A DNA stretch of 29,924 bases from a virus, in the IMG/VR virus record IMGVR_UViG_3300020189_000049, positions 1 through 29,924 of that record. The stretch is one strand, 5' to 3'. Below, one piece after another: positions 16,939 to 25,108 of the stretch. The translations under genes were made by a program, and so were the position numbers. The notes beneath the pieces are model-generated. The model saw nothing but the letters and a program-made list of their open reading frames with translations, made no database searches and had not been told where the DNA came from. Numbering within the stretch: position 1 is the stretch's first letter; each line of letters starts with the position of its first letter.

Positions 16939-17702
16939 TTAACGTAGTGTGTGTCAAGACTGGCACCAAATACGAGCCAGAATTTGTTAACAGACTCTAT
17001 AGAATGGTAAGGAAGAATTTGTCTTTACCATTCGATTTTTATTGTCTTACGGAAATCCCAGATGGGTTAGATGATGGGATTAATCCAGTTGATATTTCAG
17101 ATGAGGTAGAAAGTGGTATTGATGGCTTCTGGCCAAAGCTTTGTGTTTTTAATCCTGACCTGTACCGTGAAGGGGGTAGAACACTTTTTTTGGATTTGGA
17201 TGTAGTAATACAGAATAATATAGACTATCTTTTTAGCAATGTAAACCCCCATAAAATAAAAATTTGTTATGGAAGTATCGATTCCCGTATGATGGATGTT
17301 GATATAAAACAACAAAGATACAACTTTACTAAAGTTAATTCATCTATTATGATTTTTAATTCATTTGAATTGCGCGAAATCTATGAGCACTTTGAAGAAA
17401 ACCCATATATTATTATAGATGAATACAAAGGTGTGTGCAGATATTTGTGGAACCTACACAGGGATAAACTAGAGTATCTTGAAATACTAAAAGACTATTA
17501 CCCTGTTACGAATATCCCTGAAATACTACTCAAGGACCGATCGTGGCAAAGTACTGCATATAAATTCAAAGTTAAAAGTCAGAGGTTTGATGGTTCCACT
17601 CAGGGCTATTATATGTCTGAACCAACAATAGCTGTATTCAATGGTGGGGCAAAAGATTTATTCTTGGATTCTGATAACATCTTTTCTTGTTATTATAAAT
17701 AG
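16935..17702 (+). CDS. Glycosyltransferase-like protein, GT-A fold with DLD motif
   Basis: A 255-residue protein. Seen: 'INVVCVKTGTKYEPEFVNRL' then 'YRMVRKNLSLPFDFYCLTE' (residues 2-40), 'GFWPKLCVFNPDLY' (about 64-77), 'RTLFLDLDVVIQNNIDYLF' with DxD at D87-D89, and 'VNSSIMIFN' (134-142). This order fits a family of phage and marine-bacterial glycosyltransferases related to GT8-type enzymes. At the C-terminus, where the family commonly has a metal-binding 'FHG..K', this protein has 'VFNGGAKD' (about 234-241), so a His seems replaced by Asn. It starts inside the stop of the oxygenase-like gene (ATGA). Base use is visibly more AT-rich than in the virion genes (runs such as TTTTTTT and AATAATATAG), suggesting later acquisition. 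The stop codon lies in the first of two late-promoter motifs. Confidence 0.72.
   Translation: MINVVCVKTGTKYEPEFVNRLYRMVRKNLSLPFDFYCLTEIPDGLDDGINPVDISDEVESGIDGFWPKLCVFNPDLYREGGRTLFLDLDVVIQNNIDYLFSNVNPHKIKICYGSIDSRMMDVDIKQQRYNFTKVNSSIMIFNSFELREIYEHFEENPYIIIDEYKGVCRYLWNLHRDKLEYLEILKDYYPVTNIPEILLKDRSWQSTAYKFKVKSQRFDGSTQGYYMSEPTIAVFNGGAKDLFLDSDNIFSCYYK
17694..17701 (+). promoter_or_regulatory. T4-type late promoter motif TATAAATA, first of tandem pair
   Basis: An exact TATAAATA overlapping the last codons and stop (TAG at 17700-17702) of the glycosyltransferase gene, 56 nt before the ATG at 17758. Confidence 0.6.
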
Positions 17703-17718
17703 ATGAAAGCTTTTTTAT

Positions 17719-17726
17719 TATAAATA
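17719..17726 (+). promoter_or_regulatory. T4-type late promoter motif TATAAATA, second of tandem pair
   Basis: An exact TATAAATA in the 55-nt gap, 25 nt downstream of the first motif (about 2.4 helical turns) and 31 nt before the ATG at 17758. The transcript would begin about 10 nt later and cover the GAAGAG ribosome site. Confidence 0.7.
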
Positions 17727-17757
17727 AAGAAGAATCCTATTAACGAAGAGTAGTCTT

Positions 17758-18108
17758 ATGGCAGAATATGAAGAATTCGATGTTGAACAAGGTACCGATC
17801 TTACAGTTGAGCTTCACTTAGAAACAACAGATGGTGCAGCAAAAAATTTAGAAAATCATTCTATTGCTGCAAAGATGAAAAGAAGTTACAGTGACAGTGA
17901 TGGTGATGCTACTACATTCCAGGGACTGCTTATTTCCCCACAGACCGAGGGAAAAGCTACTATTAGTCTAACAAATACTCAAACGGCTGCCTTACGAAAA
18001 GGCAGATATGTTTATGATGTAGAACTATCCTTTGTAGATAGTGATGGTGAAACCGTGATCGAGAGGATTCTCGAAGGAAGAATTAACGTAACACCATCAG
18101 TTACATAA
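17758..18108 (+). CDS. Small Ig-like virion protein
   Basis: A 116-residue beta-rich protein. 'EFDVEQGTDLTVELHLETTD', 'LENHSIAAKMKRSYSDSDGD', 'GKATISLTNTQTAALRKGRY' and 'VYDVELSF..DG..ERILEGRINVTPSVT' give the alternating-strand layout of an immunoglobulin-like or baseplate-adaptor fold. The same arrangement ('QGTDF...GY...AAKMRKSY...G...SL...T..LK.GRYVYDVE...V.EG.V.VTPGV') is common in small proteins next to fibre genes of cyanophages. It is the first gene behind the tandem late promoters and is separated from the 2071-residue fibre by 11 nt, so it is likely expressed together with it as an adaptor or decoration. Function in the particle is inferred. Confidence 0.72.
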   Translation: MAEYEEFDVEQGTDLTVELHLETTDGAAKNLENHSIAAKMKRSYSDSDGDATTFQGLLISPQTEGKATISLTNTQTAALRKGRYVYDVELSFVDSDGETVIERILEGRINVTPSVT

Positions 18109-18119
18109 AGGATATATGA

Positions 18120-21100
18120 ATGGCCGGAGCTCAAAGAACTATTGTTAAACGCGTCATTGTAGGAACACCTATACGAAGTGTTCGTGCAAGTGGTAGTGAT
18201 TTAAATTTTGCGGGTGACTCTGGTACAGGCTTAGTATCAGTCGGTTCAGCACAAATTCTTACATTTGATGGCGTAGCTCCTCTTACTGCAAAGGTTGGGG
18301 TAGTTGATAATAGAACCGTTACCTTTACTGCAGATAATGCAACAGATTCCTCTGTCGGTGTTGCAAAATTTGATGCAGATCACTTCACCGTTAGTGGTGA
18401 TGGTAATGTTCGAATCAATATGCTTGATTCGTCAGATCAAGTTACACACAGTCTTATTCCTAATGCTGACAGCGCACTTGATCTTGGTAGTGCTACTAAT
18501 AAATGGCGTAAGTTATATCTTTCTGGACAAACTATCCAGCTCGGTACTATTGCTCTTGAAGAATCAGATGGTGGCTTTGCAGTTAAGACCACATCTGGTG
18601 ATCCAGCTGCTTTAAGTCTTGCAGGTAATACAACAAACGACCTTGCTGAAGGAAGTAATAACTTATATTACACAAGGGCACGTGTAGATTCTGCTCTTGG
18701 TGATGCAGTATCAACTGCAACAATCAGAAGTTATTTCCAAGCAATTGATGCAGCTGGGGATGGCACATTTACATATGATTCTGCTACTGGCACATTCACC
18801 TATTCGGGTCTATCTACAGCCCAGGTAAGGGGATATTTCCAGGTACTTGATCAAGGTGGGGATGGATCATTAAGTTATGATTCTGCTACTGGTAATATTA
18901 CATATACTGGTCCAAGTGCAACTGAAGTAAGAGCACACTTCCAGGCACTTGATTTAGGCGGTGACGGATCGTTCAGTTACGATTCTGCTACAGGTAATTT
19001 CTCATACACAGGACCTTCTGCTTCTGAAGTAAGAGCACATCTTGTCGCTGGTACTGGTGTAACATACGAATCATCTGGTGGGGTTATTTCTATTGGACAA
19101 CCAGTTGGTATCAGTGATAACGTTACATTTAATTCTGCATATTTCAGTAGTGGGGTTACCGTACATGGAAATTTAACGGTTGATGGGACAACGACAACAG
19201 TTAATTCAACTGTAGTTAATATCGCAGATAAGAATATTACATTAGCAGATTCTGCAGCCGACCTAACTGCTCTTAATGGTGCTGGTATTACACTTGGTGG
19301 TGCAAGTATTACTACACCTCCGGAAATGAAGTACGTAACATCTGGTGATTTAATTAACTTCAATAGAGCAGTTGATGTTGATGGTGCGGTCACCGCAGAT
19401 TCTGCTACATTTACTAATATCACTCGCTCAGGTGCTACAAGTTATGCTGGAACATGGGGCTCAGCTTCACTTGTTCCCATTGTTACTCTAGACGCTTCAG
19501 GATTTGTTGACAGTATCGGCACAGTATCAGTCGCTGGCGTTAGTAGCACATTATGGGATTCTTCAACAGCGCAATTAGTAATTAATACCGCTGATGGAGG
19601 AATATTCAGAACTACTATTAATGGTTTTGGTGACGATCAAAGATTATACTTTGGTGATGCTAATGAAGCATCGATACGGCATACCACTGGTGGTACAACC
19701 GTTATTGAAGCAGGGGCTACTGAATTAGATCTTGATGGTGCTGGTCATTTCTTAATAAAAAATAATGTCGGTGGTGCTAAAATTGCAGAATTTACTCCTT
19801 TTGCAGGCGTCGATCTATATTATGGAAGTGTTAAAAAATTAGAAACTACATTAACTGGTACTACCGTTACCGGTACGTTGAACGCTGATTCGGCTACAGT
19901 AACAAATCTAACTGCTGATTCTGCAGTAGTTACAAATATATCAGGTACATCAGCAAACTACAGCTCAGTAAACGCTACAACAGGTACGATCAGTCAGCTT
20001 GATGTAGACTCAGCACATATTGGTATTATCGATAATAATACTATTAATACAAATTCATTAAATGCAGATTCTGCTATTGTAACTGATATCTCCGGTGTTA
20101 CTTCTAACTACGCTACTGCACATGCTGCAGCACTTACTGCTGATTCGGCGTCAGTTACTAATATCTCTGGTACATCTGCTAACTACACAACTGTAAATGC
20201 CACAACTGGAACAATTAGTCAGTTCTCTGCAGACTCAGCGCACATTGGCATAATTGATAATAATACATTAAATACGAATGCCTTGGATGCGGATTCAGCT
20301 AATATAACTAATGTATCTGGCTCATCTGCAAATTATAGTACTGGTAATTTTACGACTTTAACCGCTGCTGGACTAACAGTAAATGGAAACATTACGGGTA
20401 CAGGTAACACATATATTGCTGGTAACCTAACTGTTCAAGGTACTACAACAACTGTTAATTCAACAGAAGTTACTATAAATGATAAAAATATTGTACTCGC
20501 TGATTCAGCCGTAAACAATGTTGATATTGATGGTGCGGGATTAACTATTGGTGGCGCATTATACACTGGCGGTACTAAACCGACTATAACATATACCTCT
20601 ACTGATGATCGCTGGGCATTAAATAAAGCATTAAATGTATCAGGTGCAGTAACAGCTGATTCTGCTACAGTAACAAATCTGACAGCAGATTCCGCAGTTA
20701 TTACGGATATCTCTGGTGTTACTTCTAACTACGCTACTGTACATGCTGCAGCGCTTACTGCTGATTCTGCTATTGTAACTGATATCTCTGGTGCTACTTT
20801 AAATTATGGTACTGGTCATATTAGCCAATTTGATGCAGATTCCGCACGTGTACAAACATTAAATACCCATACTTTATCAAGATCCAATACAACTGTAATA
20901 GCAGGAGCTTATGGTTCAGCATCACTTGTTCCAGTGGTAACAGTTGATGCTTCAGGTTTTGTTGATAGTATTGGAACCGTAAGTGTTGCTGGTGTATCAA
21001 GTACATCATGGGATTCATCAGTTGGCGTATTTACAATTAATACTGTTGATGGTGGATCATTTTCAACACCAATCAGAGGATTTGGTGATAACGTATCACT

Positions 21101-24100
21101 TGCATTCGGTGATAACGATGATGCTATTATTAACCGAAATCCTGTTAATTTGGTTATTAAAGATTCCACCGGTGGGATCTACATTGAAGCACAAGACATC
21201 TATCTGTCATCAAAAAATAATGGTAACCCAATTTGGTTGCAAGCTGGTGCGGATGATGGTGTAAAAATCAATGATTCCTCTGGTGATCTTAGGCTTCAAA
21301 CAGTTAGCACCGGTACAAAGGTGTATGGTTCACTCACAGGTGCTACTACTGTATCAAGTACTAATCTAGAAGCTGACTCAGCAGATATTCAAATTATTTC
21401 TGGTAGTATTGCAAGTTACGGATCACTGCTCGGGGATTCAGCCACGATCAGTCAACTATCTGTTGATTCTGCACACATCGGAATTATTGATAACAATACA
21501 TTAAGAACTAATTCGCTTGATGCTGACTCAGCATCATTAACAAATGTATCTGGTAGCTCTGCAAATTATAGCACAGTAAATGCTACAACAGGTACAATTA
21601 GTCAACTTGATGTAGACTCAGCCCATATACAAACACTGAATACACATACACTTACTAGATCAAATACAACGGTAACTGCTGGTGTATATGGTTCGGCATC
21701 ACTAGTTCCTATTGTCACAGTTGACGGATCAGGATTCGTAGATAGTATTGGAACCGTAAGTGTTGCTGGGGTATCAAGCACATCGTGGGATTCTGCAAGT
21801 ACTACCTTTACTATTAATACTGCTGATGGTGGTAGTTATCCGACTATTATAAACGGATTTGGAATACTTCAGGCGGATTCTGCTTCGATTACAAATATAT
21901 CTGGTACGTCAGCAAACTATTCTACAGTAAATGCTACAACAGGTACGATTAGCCAATTATCTGTAGATTCAGCACATATCGGTATTATTGATAATAATAC
22001 ATTAAATACAAATGCACTAAACGCAGATTCTGCAATCGCAACTAATATATCAGGTGTATCACTAAACTATGGTACTGGTCATATTAGTCAATTAACAGTA
22101 GATTCTGCTACAATCACAAGCTTCCAAGCAGACTCAGCTACCGTTGGTGAGATTCAGTTCCAGCTTGGTTGGGCAGATAGTCATATTGGATTTAGAGAAG
22201 GTGCTCTATGGTATGATCCTTTCCATAAGAATCTAAACTATTATACTGATTTCGATCATCCAATTGAAATTGGTATGCAAGAAGTTGAGAGGGTGTACAA
22301 CAACACTGGCGTGGAAATTGCCAAAGGTAAACCACTCTATTACTCAGGTAACTTCGTTAACGATTCTGGCAGAGAATCTCCTACAATTGCTCTAGCAGAT
22401 GCAACAGACGCAGCTAAGTATAACGTTCAGGGTCTTTCAGCAGAAGCTATTCCAAATAACTCTTACGGACAAATTGTTGTATCTGGTGTAATTGATGGCA
22501 TTGACACATCCTCTCTTACTGCAGGTCAAAACTTCTTCGCCGGCCTTACACCAGGTGCACTACAGAATGCTGCCCCGGCTTATCCTAACTTCCCGATGTG
22601 TCTCGGTTGGGTTATTAAATCTGATCCTAATAACGGTAAAGTTATTATCAACCAGCAGAACCATTCGGTTGCTGGATTTAGAGTTCAGTCTGCTGCACAC
22701 ATCGGTGGTGATTTAACTATCGACGGTAACTTAAATGTTACTGGTACACAAACCATTACTTCTACAGCAAATGTAGAAATTGGTGGTAACTTCCAGTACC
22801 TCAATGCTGGTGATACGATTGGTGAGGCTGGTACAAGCTTTGTTGGAACTGGCCTAGATGATGCATTCTACTCTGGACATTACTCAGGCGATGAAGCAAC
22901 TAAGTCATTCTTCGTTAAGATTGACGCTACTGGAACACCTGATACGTTTGAATGGGGATTTGATTCATCTGTCGGTACAGAAGCAACGGGTATTGCTATC
23001 ACAGGCGCTGCTCAGATACTAGACAGTGCGTACGGTATTGAGATCGACTTTGGTGCTACAACCGGTCACACAGTTGGTGATAAATGGACAGGCACAGCTA
23101 CTGCAACAGATATTGATACAGGATTCTTCTCTAACAGAAACGATTCTGCATACACCCACGTTGGTCTATACTTCGACGTATCAGAAAATAAATGGACATT
23201 CCTAAACAGATACGATCCAGAACCAGATGCACCAATTGATCCAAATTCAGCTGGTACACAATATGGTGTAGTTAAAGCAACTACATTCGAAGGTAACTTA
23301 TCAGGTAATGTGACTGGTAACGTAACTGGTTCGCTCACAGGTAATGCTTCAACAGCTACAACTCTTGCAACTGGTAGAAACTTCTCTGCTTCGGGTGATG
23401 CAACAGCACCAAATGTTTCATTCAATGGTTCAGCACCTGTTGATCTAGTACTTACATTAGCAACAGTGAACGGTAACGTTGGATCATTCGGATCTTCATC
23501 ACAGGTACCAGCAATCACTGTTAATGGTAAGGGTCTGGTAACTGCAGTTACGGCAACGAATATTGATCACGATGCTCTTACAAACTTTGTATCCAATGAG
23601 CATATTGACCATACATCAGTATCAATTACAGCAGGAACAGGTCTAACAGGCGGTGGTACAATCGCAGCTACTAGAGATCTTGCTATTGACTCTGCAGAAT
23701 TCCTAGCATATTTCGAAGGCTCTATTAACCACGATAACCTCTCTGGTTTCGTTGCAAATGAGCACATTGACCATACATCAGTGTCGATCACAGCAGGAAC
23801 AGGTCTGACAGGTGGCGGCACAATCGCATCTACCAGAGATCTTGCAATTGACTCAGCTGAATTCTTAGCATACTTTGAGGGTTCAATTAATCACGATAAC
23901 CTCTCTGGATTCGTAGCTGATGAGCATATCGATCACTCATCGGTATCAATTACCGCTGGTACAGGCTTAACGGGTGGCGGTACGATCGCTTCTACAAGAG
24001 ACCTTGCTATCGATTCAGCTGAATTCTTAGCATATTTTGAAAGCTCTATTAACCACGATAACCTAACAGGATTCGTAGCTGATGAGCATATCGATCACTC

Positions 24101-24335
24101 GACGGTATCAATCACAGCAGGCACTGGTTTAACAGGTGGTGGTACAATCGCATCTACTAGAGATCTTGCAATCGACTCTGCACAATTAACTTCTTACTTC
24201 GGTGCAACGATCTTTACCGATATTAAAACAAGAGATGGGGCAGGATCTGGTCTTGATGCAGATACACTTGATGGTCAACAAGGTACATATTATAGGATCA
24301 ACGTATACAATGCAGCTGGATCACTATTAAACTAA
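18120..24335 (+). CDS. Giant modular tail fibre-like protein (2071 residues)
   Basis: The largest gene in the window. Order: basic N-terminus 'MAGAQRTIVKRVIVGTPIRS'; three 34-residue 'GGDGSFSYDSATGNFSYTG' repeats with Asp/Gly loops (about residues 205-306); two 'GNLTVDGTTTTVNST...DKNI.LADSA' modules (about 350 and 767); three 'GSASLVPIVT..ASGFVDSIG' modules (about 447, 932, 1191); a long stretch of 'ADSA.VTNISGTSANY' / 'DSAHIGIIDNNT' repeats; a unique domain about 1340-1700 ('WADSHIGFREGALWYDPFHK'); then four 54-residue 'EHIDHTSVSITAGTGLTGGG' repeats; and a C-terminal 'GLDADTLDGQQGTYY' cap, a motif common near phage fibre tips. These modules are known from tail fibres of marine T4-like phages. 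The repeated shaft and cap predict a long trimeric fibre; whether it is the receptor-binding fibre or a whisker is not decided. It sits just before gp13, where T4 has wac. Confidence 0.82.
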   Translation: MAGAQRTIVKRVIVGTPIRSVRASGSDLNFAGDSGTGLVSVGSAQILTFDGVAPLTAKVGVVDNRTVTFTADNATDSSVGVAKFDADHFTVSGDGNVRINMLDSSDQVTHSLIPNADSALDLGSATNKWRKLYLSGQTIQLGTIALEESDGGFAVKTTSGDPAALSLAGNTTNDLAEGSNNLYYTRARVDSALGDAVSTATIRSYFQAIDAAGDGTFTYDSATGTFTYSGLSTAQVRGYFQVLDQGGDGSLSYDSATGNITYTGPSATEVRAHFQALDLGGDGSFSYDSATGNFSYTGPSASEVRAHLVAGTGVTYESSGGVISIGQPVGISDNVTFNSAYFSSGVTVHGNLTVDGTTTTVNSTVVNIADKNITLADSAADLTALNGAGITLGGASITTPPEMKYVTSGDLINFNRAVDVDGAVTADSATFTNITRSGATSYAGTWGSASLVPIVTLDASGFVDSIGTVSVAGVSSTLWDSSTAQLVINTADGGIFRTTINGFGDDQRLYFGDANEASIRHTTGGTTVIEAGATELDLDGAGHFLIKNNVGGAKIAEFTPFAGVDLYYGSVKKLETTLTGTTVTGTLNADSATVTNLTADSAVVTNISGTSANYSSVNATTGTISQLDVDSAHIGIIDNNTINTNSLNADSAIVTDISGVTSNYATAHAAALTADSASVTNISGTSANYTTVNATTGTISQFSADSAHIGIIDNNTLNTNALDADSANITNVSGSSANYSTGNFTTLTAAGLTVNGNITGTGNTYIAGNLTVQGTTTTVNSTEVTINDKNIVLADSAVNNVDIDGAGLTIGGALYTGGTKPTITYTSTDDRWALNKALNVSGAVTADSATVTNLTADSAVITDISGVTSNYATVHAAALTADSAIVTDISGATLNYGTGHISQFDADSARVQTLNTHTLSRSNTTVIAGAYGSASLVPVVTVDASGFVDSIGTVSVAGVSSTSWDSSVGVFTINTVDGGSFSTPIRGFGDNVSLAFGDNDDAIINRNPVNLVIKDSTGGIYIEAQDIYLSSKNNGNPIWLQAGADDGVKINDSSGDLRLQTVSTGTKVYGSLTGATTVSSTNLEADSADIQIISGSIASYGSLLGDSATISQLSVDSAHIGIIDNNTLRTNSLDADSASLTNVSGSSANYSTVNATTGTISQLDVDSAHIQTLNTHTLTRSNTTVTAGVYGSASLVPIVTVDGSGFVDSIGTVSVAGVSSTSWDSASTTFTINTADGGSYPTIINGFGILQADSASITNISGTSANYSTVNATTGTISQLSVDSAHIGIIDNNTLNTNALNADSAIATNISGVSLNYGTGHISQLTVDSATITSFQADSATVGEIQFQLGWADSHIGFREGALWYDPFHKNLNYYTDFDHPIEIGMQEVERVYNNTGVEIAKGKPLYYSGNFVNDSGRESPTIALADATDAAKYNVQGLSAEAIPNNSYGQIVVSGVIDGIDTSSLTAGQNFFAGLTPGALQNAAPAYPNFPMCLGWVIKSDPNNGKVIINQQNHSVAGFRVQSAAHIGGDLTIDGNLNVTGTQTITSTANVEIGGNFQYLNAGDTIGEAGTSFVGTGLDDAFYSGHYSGDEATKSFFVKIDATGTPDTFEWGFDSSVGTEATGIAITGAAQILDSAYGIEIDFGATTGHTVGDKWTGTATATDIDTGFFSNRNDSAYTHVGLYFDVSENKWTFLNRYDPEPDAPIDPNSAGTQYGVVKATTFEGNLSGNVTGNVTGSLTGNASTATTLATGRNFSASGDATAPNVSFNGSAPVDLVLTLATVNGNVGSFGSSSQVPAITVNGKGLVTAVTATNIDHDALTNFVSNEHIDHTSVSITAGTGLTGGGTIAATRDLAIDSAEFLAYFEGSINHDNLSGFVANEHIDHTSVSITAGTGLTGGGTIASTRDLAIDSAEFLAYFEGSINHDNLSGFVADEHIDHSSVSITAGTGLTGGGTIASTRDLAIDSAEFLAYFESSINHDNLTGFVADEHIDHSTVSITAGTGLTGGGTIASTRDLAIDSAQLTSYFGATIFTDIKTRDGAGSGLDADTLDGQQGTYYRINVYNAAGSLLN
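18732..19037 (+). repeat. Three 102-nt in-frame repeats (34-residue GGDGSFSYDSATG units)
   Basis: Unit starts at 18732, 18834 and 18936, exact spacing 102 nt; a partial fourth begins at 19038. Each encodes 'YFQ.LD.GGDG..SYDSATG..TYTGPSA.EVRA'. Asp/Gly-rich loops could bind calcium, which is an inference from composition. Confidence 0.85.
19890..22140 (+). repeat. ADSA / SGTSANYS / HIGIIDNNT repeat region of giant fibre
   Basis: In-frame degenerate repeats of about 20-60 codons built from the elements 'ADSA.VT', 'ISG.S.NY', 'TVNATTGTISQL' and 'VDSAHIGIIDNNT', interrupted by the second and third 'GSASLVPIVT' modules (start 20913 and 21690; the first is at 19458). Confidence 0.8.
23568..24215 (+). 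repeat. Four 162-nt in-frame repeats (54-residue HD.L..FV..EHIDH units)
   Basis: Unit starts at 23568, 23730, 23892 and 24054, all exactly 162 nt apart. Each encodes 'HDNL.GFVA.EHIDH.SVSI', 'TAGTGLTGGGTIASTRDLAI' and 'DSAEFLAYFE'. The last copy diverges at its end and leads into the C-terminal cap. Confidence 0.88.
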
Positions 24336-24337
24336 GG
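24322..24337 (+). repeat. 16-nt gene-junction repeat, copy 2 (CACTATTAAACTAAGG)
   Basis: Identical to 11011-11026: last Leu-Leu-Asn codons, stop, and AAGG of the ribosome site, here before gp13. Confidence 0.75.
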
Positions 24338-24348
24338 TAAATACAGAT

Positions 24349-25104
24349 ATGGCAAATCCAAGTTCAAGACAAGGTTTAATTGATTACTGCTTAAGGCGGT
24401 TGGGTGATCCTGTAATTGAAATTAATGTTGATGACGAACAAATTGAAGATCGTGTAGATGAAGCGATTCAATTCTGGCGTGAGTATCACTCTGAAGCAAC
24501 TTTTAGGGATTATGTTTCTTATCAGGTAACTTCACAAGATCTTACCAATGGATTTATTGCTGTTGACAGCAACGTTCTTTATATCACAAAATTATTCAGA
24601 CTCTCTAGCTCATTTAATACTTCATTTAACTTCTTTGATATTAAGTATCAAATGATGCTGAATGATATTGCCGATATGCAGAACTTTGCAGGTGATCTTG
24701 CATACTACGAACAACTACAACAATATCTCTCACTACTTGATATGAAACTAAACGGTCATCCACAAACAACATTTGCACGGAAAAAAGACAGACTGTATAT
24801 CCATGGTGACTTTAAAGATGGTGATGTTGTTGCAAACGAATATATTGTGTATGAAGCATATAAATTTATTGATCCTGGAACATACACCGAGGTCTACAAT
24901 GATATGTTCTTAAAAGAATATACTACAGCACTTATCAAACAACAATGGGGTACGAACCTTAGTAAATTTGAAGGTGTACAATTACCAGGTGGCGTTACAT
25001 TAAACGGTCCTAGAATTTATGAAGAAGCTACACAAGAAATCGAAAGGTTAAGAGAGAAAATTAGGCTTGAGCACGAATTCCCTGCAGACTTTTTCGTAGG
25101 ATAA
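24349..25104 (+). CDS. gp13: Neck (head completion) protein gp13
   Basis: A 251-residue homologue of T4 gp13 (309 residues). 'LIDYCLRRLGDPVIEINVDD', then 'EQIEDRVDEAIQFWREYHSE' (residues about 10-50) is the diagnostic N-terminal region shared by marine T4-like gp13 proteins, and 'QLPGGVTLNGPRIYEEA' (about 214-230) is a second conserved site. In T4, gp13 and gp14 close the head after packaging and form the neck to which the tail joins. The gene opens the conserved 13-14-15-16-17-18 run, right after the fibre gene, with a TAAGG ribosome site. No abnormality; four bases separate it from gp14. Confidence 0.9.
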   Translation: MANPSSRQGLIDYCLRRLGDPVIEINVDDEQIEDRVDEAIQFWREYHSEATFRDYVSYQVTSQDLTNGFIAVDSNVLYITKLFRLSSSFNTSFNFFDIKYQMMLNDIADMQNFAGDLAYYEQLQQYLSLLDMKLNGHPQTTFARKKDRLYIHGDFKDGDVVANEYIVYEAYKFIDPGTYTEVYNDMFLKEYTTALIKQQWGTNLSKFEGVQLPGGVTLNGPRIYEEATQEIERLREKIRLEHEFPADFFVG

Positions 25105-25108
25105 TATC

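Noticed and set aside
15458-17702. Cassette as a DNA-modification system (T4-like glucosylation of hydroxymethylcytosine)
   Set aside because: The two glycosyltransferases do not resemble T4 alpha- or beta-glucosyltransferases, and they are placed among late virion genes; a protein or surface-sugar target fits better, though this is not proven.
17703-17720. AAAGCTTTTTT as a rho-independent terminator
   Set aside because: The palindrome is only 8 nt (AAAGCTTT) without a GC-rich stem; it cannot form a stable hairpin.
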